In this document: piece by piece, positions 57,862 to 64,000 of the stretch
How positions within the stretch are numbered: the first letter of the stretch is position 1
Layout of the letters: every line of letters begins with the position of its first letter
Origin: Aedes albopictus
Lineage: Eukaryota > Arthropoda > Insecta > Diptera > Culicidae
NCBI RefSeq assembly: GCF_035046485.1
Contig: NC_085136.1
Span: 221,344,853 to 221,408,852, forward strand
Reading direction: 5' to 3'
Length of the DNA stretch: 64,000 nucleotides
Translations under genes and position numbers: made by a program
Notes under the pieces: generated by a model
Seen by the model: the letters and a program-made list of their open reading frames with translations, nothing else
What the model was told of the DNA's origin: nothing
The model's database searches: none

Positions 57862-58625
57862 AACCCCAATTCAAGATGTCAAGCGAACCGTGTCGAGGAA
57901 TAAGCGATCGAGGGAGTGAAAATGATAACGGAGCCTGTGTGGTACCTGCGCATCCCAGGGCTCTGGCGGGGTGGACCTCCTTTCCCGTGCTACTCGTGGG
58001 ATTAACTATGAAGACAAATTTAAACAAACAAACAAATCTAACACGTGGTAGTGGTAGTGACGAGACTGAATCATTCGTAAGGAGTGGGTTGGTGAGGTCT
58101 CCGTTAAGGTGAAGTGAGGAGTCAGGAGCGGTAAGCGCGCACGCAGCTCCAGCGTTGGTGCTCCGATTCATTCCCCGGCTTACCTGCCGGGACGGAGGAC
58201 GGAGCGTGGTTGATGAGGGCCATCAACCAAAAGAGATACAAGCTGTCTGCGGTAGAGGTGGCTGAGCAGCAGCTTCTCAAGATCATCGACTTTGCGTCCA
58301 CGAAGTCCAACATAAGTAAGGACCTGGAAACGGCCGTGTGGTGACTTCGTAAATAGATAGACTATACCAAGCAGGATCACGTGAGACACCTGGAAATTTT
58401 AGCAGCAGCGGCGGAACCGGCGAAAGCAAAGGTTACGAAGTCTACCCAGACGGAGGCTTTCGCTTTCGCAAGAAGCCTAAAAGGTGTGGTGGATGTGACT
58501 GCTAGTGATAAGCACTCGTAGAAGCGGGAGGGGCAGCCGTCAGGTGAGGAGCTGTCTGGTGGTGCCCGCAAGGATAGGAAGATACTAACCCCGAAGGTTG
58601 ACGGCTGTTCGGACTCGTTTAGAAG
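57862..58625 (+). pseudogene. R1-like LINE 5' end and ORF1 N-terminus, truncated copy
   Basis: Starts with CCCCAATTCAAGATGTCA, which recurs as CCCCAATTCAAGGTGTCA at 58751. It contains an ORF1-type region read in broken frames: QLLKIIDFASTKSNISKD near 58270, then AEPAKAKVTKSTQTEAF near 58420 and ILTPKVDGCSDSF at the end. Frame changes and stops make it non-functional. It appears to be a separate, shorter copy lying directly before the next one. Confidence 0.6.
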
Positions 58626-58750
58626 TTAACCATCAATATTAACTTCTTTTCCCGATCAGCCTAGATAGCTTTGTAGTGTCGGTAGCGGTTGTCTCAATTG
58701 GCGAAGAATAACACTACGGACCACCTGTTTCGGGGGTAAAAGTCCACCAA

Positions 58751-59244
58751 ACAGGGAACCCCAATTCAAGGTGTCAGACGACCCGTGATTATGGATGAAT
58801 GGTTGAGGGGGTTTAAAAGATTCTCGATCTTTAGCGGAACTGGAACTGGAACGGAAATTGCATTGATCGTGATCGTTTTTAGCGGAACTCGTAGCGTGGG
58901 TAGATCACCTTTGAGTTGCGGTACGGTAATAGATCTACAAAACCGAACCCTTGTAACATCCGGTTTGTCAAGCTGGGGTAATGTGTTTTGGTAATAAGGA
59001 CTCATGGTACAAAGTCCTTGTTACTGGTGACAGTTTCTAAAATTGCATTTATTCTGCCTTGCTGATAGTTAAAGACTCGGACTTTGCCCACCCGAGACTA
59101 CACTTGATGTTAGGAAAACAAACATGCTTTACGTATGTAATTACGTACTAACCTATTAAAAACTGTTAAGTTCTGTTAATTCAAGGACTCACGTGAATTC
59201 TTATTGCAGAACACATTCTCTAATTTGACATAATTTGGAAAAAA
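58751..59244 (+). mobile_element. R1-like LINE 5' region, second copy
   Basis: Begins with the same leader sequence as 57862 and is mostly non-coding, as expected for a 5' untranslated region. It is cut by the foldback MITE at 59245. Confidence 0.5.
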
Positions 59245-59417
59245 GGATGTTGAAATATTGTAAATGTCATTTCTAACTGCCAAAGAACCGCACCGCAGAG
59301 CCACACGGAGCGCGCAAAGAGACTTTCACTCTAGTGAATTTCACTTTGAACGGCCCGTGTGGCGCTGCGGTGCGGTTTTTGACAGTTCGAAATGACATTT
59401 ACAATATTCCAACATTC
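59245..59417. mobile_element. Foldback MITE (173 bp)
   Basis: Arms 59245-59308 and 59355-59417, about 90% complementary, with ends GGATGTTGAAATATTG and a GAACCGCACCGCAG stretch; loop of 46 nt. Non-coding. No clear target duplication. Confidence 0.82.
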
Positions 59418-59639
59418 TTCTCGGAAGTAATGCCGGCAAGTCGAACCCCATCCAGATGTCCCGGAAAGCTGGAAAGGGTGGGCCTTAAAAGGCTGGCCCG
59501 TCCCGGATGGAAGGAAACAGGTGGTAGCGACCGCCTAGGACCCACCATTGGGCAAAAGTCGAGTGAAAGAGGAAGAAGAAAAAACCGCAGGTTGAGGAGA
59601 ACAGGGACGCCAATTCAAGAAGGTGTAAAAGATTAGGTG

Positions 59640-60365
59640 CCAAGCGCGAGAAAGGTGACGCGCTTGTCAACAAGACCGAACAGTCTAAGTACTCAGACGG
59701 CTTGAAGGCGCTGCGAAGCGACGCCTAGCTCGTGGATCTGAGAGCCAACGTGCGCAGTACCAGACGTACTTGTACGAGCGAGATGATCCTGGAGCTGAAG
59801 CACGATAAGAAACGCAAGGGCACCACCCACAAAAGTCTGGCGGAAGAGGTCCTTGGCGAAGGGTTAGAGCTAGAGGTGTGGGCTCTTACACAAGAGGCGA
59901 CTCTCATAAAAACCTAGACGAGGTCACCGAAATAGAAGATCCCGTCATGGAATTGCGGCAACAGTGCTGGGTGGATGGGGCCACCGCACCACCCGTTAGG
60001 CTACGGAAGGGAGCGGCAGGGAGATAGGTAGCCTTGGTTCAGCTACCTGTGGTGGACGTAAAAAAGACCGTTAACCATTGCATCCGTTAACCCGTACTCA
60101 ACACGAGCGCGGTGCGTATGTCAACTGGAACTGACATTCCACGACCCACCGGAGGTTTGTTTCAGGTGTCTGGAATCAGAACACAAGTCATGGGACTGCA
60201 AATGCACTGACAGGAGCAAACTGTGTAGGAGATGCGGTGCCGAAGGCCATAAGGCACAAGGCTGCACGAGTTCACCCATTTGTCTGATCCGTTTTGGGAA
60301 ATCCGTGAACAACAGGCACCCAACGGGTGGTCCAAGGTGCCCGACCTTTGAGAAAGCCGCAGTGA
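59640..60365 (+). pseudogene. R1-like LINE ORF1 with zinc knuckles
   Basis: Reads DALVNKTEQSKYSDGLKALR, a stop and frame change, then NVRSTRRTCTSEMILELKHD and LAEEVLGEGLELEVWALTQE. After another decayed stretch come the knuckles CFRCLESEHKSWDC and CRRCGAEGHKAQGC (CX2CX4HX4C) at 60158-60263, then RHPTGGPRCP at the end. The order matches the ORF1 at 40.3-41.6 kb, including the IRRTRTGEM-like segment, so both belong to one clade. Several stops make it inactive. It is followed directly by an endonuclease. Confidence 0.8.
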
Positions 60366-60960
60366 CCACCCTGAACCACTGTGACGCAGCTCAGCAACTG
60401 CTTTGTCAGGCGGTTTCTGAGTGGGGGAGGTATATCGCCATCTTAGCGGACCCATACCGAGTATCGGCCGGAAAAGGAAACTGGGTCGTGCATGGGTCCA
60501 GAAAAATTGCGGTGATATGGACGAGTTCAGGAGTTGATGTCTACTACCTATGAGGGCTTTGTGACGCCAAAGAAAACGGGGCCTTCTTCTGTAGCTGTAG
60601 CGCCCTTCGGTGGTGGTCGACACTGGTGGAACAAGCTTTTTCTTTTTTCTTACTCACTCTCCTAAACATGCAAACGAAAGAGCGTGATGAAAGAGGAGGC
60701 AAGCTGCCCCCTCTTCCATCTTTCTCTTTCTCGTGTATGTTTAGGAGAGTGAGTAAGAAAAAAGAAAAAGCTGACTCCGCAAATGGTGGTCGATCGAATA
60801 TTTCACGCAGATGCTGGACTGTATGACGACCGTGCTGACAGGGTGAAGGCCGGTGGAAATAGTGGGTGACTTCAATGCCTGGGCCGTGGAATGGGGAAGC
60901 CGTTTGCCAACCAGCGGGGTTAGAATCTGCTAGGAGCACTGGCTATGTCGAACTGGAGGG
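60366..60960 (+). pseudogene. R1-like LINE endonuclease, N-terminal part
   Basis: Starts TLNHCDAAQQLLCQAVSEWG and reads ILADPYRVSAGKGNWV, then FFCSCSAP. The MITE at 60621-60783 splits it within the SCSAP...SWWSIEYFTQ segment and the reading resumes with QMLDCMTTVLTG. VVGDFNAWAVEWGSR near 60865 is the GDFN catalytic motif. Stops break the frame. Activity would have been target nicking. Confidence 0.8.
60621..60783. mobile_element. MITE with 10-bp target duplication
   Basis: 163 bp flanked by tggtggtcga (60611-60620, 60784-60793). A 36-bp arm starting AGCTTTTTCTTTTTTCTTAC at 60634 pairs perfectly with its partner ending at 60771. The outer ~13 bases on each side pair poorly. A 9-10-bp duplication suggests a Mutator-like source. 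Removing it restores the LINE endonuclease reading. Confidence 0.85.
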
Positions 60961-61135
60961 TAGGGGATAGCTACACTCACATTTTTATTCAATTCGCTGA
61001 GGAAGATCCAATAAGGATCGAAACGTTGGAAGAAGAAAACATGTAGTTGTTTTTGACCCCGAAAAGACTGAAATGCCAAAACTATTCGAAAGTCTTTTAA
61101 ACAGTCGTCGTCAATATAGTGAAAATACACTTACA
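60961..61135 (+). repeat. Inserted fragment with hammerhead-like core
   Basis: Separates two parts of the same LINE endonuclease. It contains CTGAGGA (60997-61003), an extra A, a perfect 5-bp stem GATCC/GGATC with a 5-nt loop, and GAAAC (61020-61024), the same plan as the Penelope-like ribozyme fold. The helix III and helix I partners are weak. Probably a relic of a Penelope-like end. Confidence 0.45.
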
Positions 61136-61451
61136 ACGATAACCTGGCGATTTGGTACAGTATCGACCACAGCAACAGAAGGCAGCGGATATAGGAAGAG
61201 GCGGCTAGGCTAAGGCCATGCACTCGTAGGTGAAAGACATCATACTTCAACGACGAGGTATTTAGGGAGTTGTTCCGCCGTAAACGAACCCTAATCGGTT
61301 TAAGACCATGCCTAAGCAAGTCCACCCTAGAAATGGGAGACCACCAGCTTACTGGTACTCAAGCGATTGCGGACCTGCGTCGCGCCTGCCACGGCGGATA
61401 CAGCGAACTGAGGAAGAGCGACGCGAACATCGGGTGAAGCTCGCTGCTGCA
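61136..61451 (+). pseudogene. R1-like LINE endonuclease C-terminus and linker
   Basis: Reads LAIWYSIDHSN-like residues for the SDHxxI end, then SYFNDEVFRELFRRKRTL, MPKQVHPRNGRPPAYWY and EERREHRVKLAAA. These are typical of the region between endonuclease and RT in R1-type elements. The gypsy insertion interrupts at 61452 and the LINE resumes near 63298 with KKACFEGLFQSANANPW. Confidence 0.8.
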
Positions 61452-61730
61452 TGTTGTGTATCTAGATATGGTAATCTAGTTATAATGATCTAGACTATAA
61501 CTGAGCGGTAACTCATTTCCGCCTTGAGATCTAGATTAGACCCAATCAGGCAACCCTAGTGAAATCATATAAATAGGGAGCCTCGGCATTGTGAAGGCCT
61601 CTTTTATCTATTGCTCTTCGAGCGAACAACATTGTAAGTATAGTATAGCGTGTAAGAATAAAAGTGTTAAAACGTATACCGCGTGTGCCAGTGAAACCTA
61701 ACCTCCGAAATCCCCGAACACAATAAAAGT
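61452..61730 (+). promoter_or_regulatory. Probable 5' LTR / promoter of the gypsy element
   Basis: Begins TGTTGTGTATCTAGATATGG. It has TATAAATA at 61568-61575 and AATAAA at 61657-61662. It precedes the gag leader. The 3' LTR boundary is uncertain because no second LTR exists in this copy; 61730 is approximate. Confidence 0.55.
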
Positions 61731-61968
61731 TGACGACGAGGTTAAGTGGAAAAAAGCAGTGACGAGACGATCAAAAGTGTACCTGAACAGTGAAGACCGC
61801 GTGGCTCGTATAGTAACGGAGTGAGGTTAAGTGCTACCGTTTGTCCAGTGCGCGTGATTAATTGAATCAGCAGCCGGGGAGAGTCGATACAAAAGCGTAT
61901 CCAGTTTTGAAGAGCACGTGTCGCGCAACGAAGTTTTTTTTAATATCGTTTGTTCAGTGCAGCTCGCC

Positions 61969-62946
61969 ATGATGGCCGAAGAAGAACAGCCCAAACACGT
62001 GATGGGTGGATCGTCCGGTAACGTAAAGGTCGCGATGAATTTCGGTTCGTTTGAAAACTACGTCGCGGGTGATGACTTTGAAGTATATGAAGAAAGAATG
62101 CTCCAGCATTTTCTTCTACATGACATTCCGGAAAATAGAAAAGTGGCGTTCCTTTTGACGCATCTTGGAATGGACACGTACGCCATTCTCAAGAAGTTAT
62201 TGCAACCAGTGAATCGAAGTGCCAAGACATACGCGGAGTTAGTGGCAGCGCTGAAGAAACATTTTCGGCCGGATGTGAATAAAACATCAGAGCGGTACAG
62301 GTTCCATCAAGCAGATCAAAAAGCGGGTCAAATAGTGTCGGAATACGTGGTCGAATTGAAAGCTCTCGCGGAGAAATGTGAATTCGGTGATTTTTTGACG
62401 GAAGCGCTCCGAGATCGGTTCGTGTTCGGAATCTATGACAGCAGGCTTCGCACTCACCTGCTCAAGCAGAAAAATCTAACCTTCGACAAGGCAGTGGATG
62501 AAGCGCTTAATTGGGAATTAGCCGAAAAAGATAATAAAGTGCGGGAAAACGTGTTCGGCGCGCACGTGGTGCGATCCGGTAAGCAAAATCGGGGTCGTAG
62601 CAAAAGTCGTTCGAAGTTCGGAAACAGCAATGGCGGTCAGAAGAATCAATATGGCCGGCGAAAAGTGTGTGAAAAATGCGGTAGAGATCATGAGCCGGGG
62701 AAGTGTCCAGCAAGAAACTGGAAGTGTTACGCGTGTGGTAAGCAAGGCCATGGAGCAAACGTGTGTTATTCGAGAAGTGCAAGGCAGAATCGTAGTGGTA
62801 GCCAGGATTCGAGGAAGAACCAAACTGTAGGAACGGTTGATGCTGGTGAAGATCTGGCGGCAGAAATCGCTAACCTTCGGATGCAGCTGAATTCGGTGAA
62901 GAACGATGCTCTATTAGTGCGTAGCAAAGAAGCGACGGAAACGTAA
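61969..62946 (+). CDS. Ty3/gypsy gag protein
   Basis: 325 residues from the ATG at 61969 (CGCCATGATGG context); an upstream in-frame start at 61918 is possible. The capsid-like part has FENYVAGDDFEVYEERMLQH, then FLLTHLGMDTYAILKKLL and YRFHQADQKAGQIVSEYV, the retrotransposon gag fold. The nucleocapsid part has two knuckles, CEKCGRDHEPGKC and CYACGKQGHGANVC. It ends with a helical tail and a single TAA (62944-62946), after which the protease continues in the same frame. Gag packages the element RNA. Confidence 0.9.
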   Translation: MMAEEEQPKHVMGGSSGNVKVAMNFGSFENYVAGDDFEVYEERMLQHFLLHDIPENRKVAFLLTHLGMDTYAILKKLLQPVNRSAKTYAELVAALKKHFRPDVNKTSERYRFHQADQKAGQIVSEYVVELKALAEKCEFGDFLTEALRDRFVFGIYDSRLRTHLLKQKNLTFDKAVDEALNWELAEKDNKVRENVFGAHVVRSGKQNRGRSKSRSKFGNSNGGQKNQYGRRKVCEKCGRDHEPGKCPARNWKCYACGKQGHGANVCYSRSARQNRSGSQDSRKNQTVGTVDAGEDLAAEIANLRMQLNSVKNDALLVRSKEATET

Positions 62947-63297
62947 TTTGTGGATAACCGTCCGGTAGAATTCGAAATAGACAGTGGGGCATGTGCAACA
63001 GTGATCAGCGACAGTATGTATCGAAAGTGGTTCTCGAACCGACCGTTGTTCAGTGTAAACGATGATTTTTCAACTGTGACGGGACAAAGTATCAAGGTGA
63101 TCGGAGGATTTAGTGCAGATGTGTCCAGAAGTCAGCGTGGTCCGAGCGAGAGACTCGCGCTGGTGGTGATCGAAAGCAGTAAAGGCTTCAGACCTCTTCT
63201 GGGGCGCACGTGGATGGACGTCCTCTGGCCAGGATGGAGGAGTAAGTTCAAGGAAAGTATCGTGAGTATGAACCGTGTTGAAAATACCCTCTTAGCC
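62947..63297 (+). pseudogene. Gypsy protease (start of pol), truncated
   Basis: In the same frame as gag, one stop codon later. VEFEIDSGACATVIS carries the retropepsin Asp-Ser-Gly, and LLGRTWMDVLWPGW follows, as at the end of gypsy proteases. The frame runs into LINE sequence and stops at 63318. RT and integrase are missing. It would process the polyprotein. The stop between gag and protease is either a mutation or a read-through signal. Confidence 0.85.
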
Positions 63298-63500
63298 GCG
63301 CAAAAAGGCCTGCTTTGAGGGTCTCTTTCAGAGTGCCAATGCGAATCCGTGGGTGATGCCTACAGGATCGTGATGACCAAGACGAGAGATGTAATGGCTC
63401 CTACAGAGCAGTCTCCAGATATGTTGAAGGGGATCATCGAGGGGCGTTTTCGGCGTCCTGACGCTAGTCCTTGGCCTCCTTTCGCAAAACAGCTGGGGAC
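63298..63500 (+). pseudogene. R1-like LINE, linker after the gypsy insertion
   Basis: Reads KKACFEGLFQSANANPW, then, one frame over, GDAYRIVMTKTRDVMAP and TEQSPDMLKGIIEGRF. It leads toward the RT, but the RT itself is not found downstream. It directly continues the sequence before 61452. Confidence 0.78.
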
Positions 63501-64000
63501 TGGGGCTTGTGGGGTGTGAAGAATGATTAGTGATATTCCCCTTGCGTGTCCTTCTCCTAGTAAGCATCGGTGACAGCAATCATCATGACGAGACAGCGAG
63601 TGTGTTGCTGCCTCATTGAGGAGTGGAGCTTTGGCAGAGCCAGTCGCCTGTATTGCGAGGTCCCGTAACATGTCAAGTGATTCTACTGCAGTTTGCTAAG
63701 AATGGCGGAAACGGATTGTTATAGTGAGTTGCGTAACATTCACAGGGCTGGTGATGCGGAGAGGGTTATGATGTGGAACTTGTGGGGAAAACAAAGTCCC
63801 TTAGTGTAGGCCCCATGCTCTGACGGAGTTCCGATCTTGGCCTTAAAAGTAACTGTTCACGGGTCCTGCTATGCAGAAACGCCTGGCTGATGGAGTTTTC
63901 ATAGAAGTTTAGAAGCGGCAGAGCCTTGCCAAAGGCGGGCCCAAGTAACAATCTGAATTCTATTTGGTTTTATTTGTTTTTATGATAGTTTTATCGTTAC
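63501..64000. other. No recognised gene
   Basis: No RT motif or repeat unit seen. The window ends in a T-rich stretch (TATTTGGTTTTATTTGTTTT). Confidence 0.4.

Larger units (their letters stand above)
61452..63297 (+). mobile_element. Truncated Ty3/gypsy retrotransposon (5' LTR, gag, protease)
   Basis: A TG-starting LTR-like region with a TATA box, a gag with two CCHC knuckles and a DSGA protease are present. RT, RNase H, integrase and the 3' LTR are absent. The sequence switches abruptly back to LINE coding sequence near 63298. About ten LINE codons seem to be missing across the insertion, so a deletion probably removed the rest of the gypsy element and a little LINE sequence. Confidence 0.82.

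Overview
This window is eukaryotic and almost entirely transposon and satellite DNA. I found no host gene I could name. Several signs point to a culicine mosquito of the Aedes type: tRNA-headed SINEs of the mosquito kind, Penelope-like, Jockey/CR1-like, R1-like and RTE-like retroelements, hAT, mariner-like and foldback MITEs, and long degenerate arrays of short motifs. The species assignment is inference; no bacterial or viral genome organisation is visible.

Region by region. 0.3-9.5 kb: a 152-bp satellite interrupted by a composite Penelope-like element (PLE). The PLE has two tandem minus-strand copies followed by an inverted plus-strand copy, with a 14-bp direct repeat at its outer ends. 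Each copy carries a hammerhead-type ribozyme fold in its non-coding part. 10-14 kb: two inverted copies of one SINE family flank a degenerate 12-bp repeat and a nearly perfect 25-bp minisatellite of about 89 units. 15.5-21.3 kb: a Jockey/CR1-like LINE broken by a TA-flanked MITE, by a 1.25-kb insert that itself holds a 190-bp palindrome, and by a hAT element. 22-28 kb: LINE debris and a second 12-bp repeat field. 31-32.5 kb: a PIF/Harbinger-like MITE and a foldback with 213-bp arms that look perfectly matched. 33.1-39.3 kb: a 4.9-kb non-autonomous hAT-type element with an 8-bp target duplication, which contains a 12-bp repeat field and a SINE. 40-47.4 kb: R1-like and RTE-like LINE fragments and a foldback MITE. 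49-52 kb: a 39-bp (13-residue) repeat that could code for protein, beside another foldback and a SINE. 52.3-53.3 kb: a mariner-like element. 56-64 kb: RTE-like RT remains, then R1-like LINE sequence holding two MITEs and a truncated Ty3/gypsy element (5' LTR, gag, protease).

The window reads as layered insertions. Clean target-site duplications at many boundaries give a relative order of events: the LINE at 15.5 kb predates its MITEs, the R1-like LINE predates the gypsy element and the MITE in its endonuclease, and the PLE, whose copies look identical, is probably the most recent arrival. The items most worth a second look are the variant hammerhead motif (a similar core recurs near 61.0 kb), the homogenised 25-bp array, the large foldback at 31.9 kb, the hAT-bounded repeat block, and the 13-residue repeat locus.
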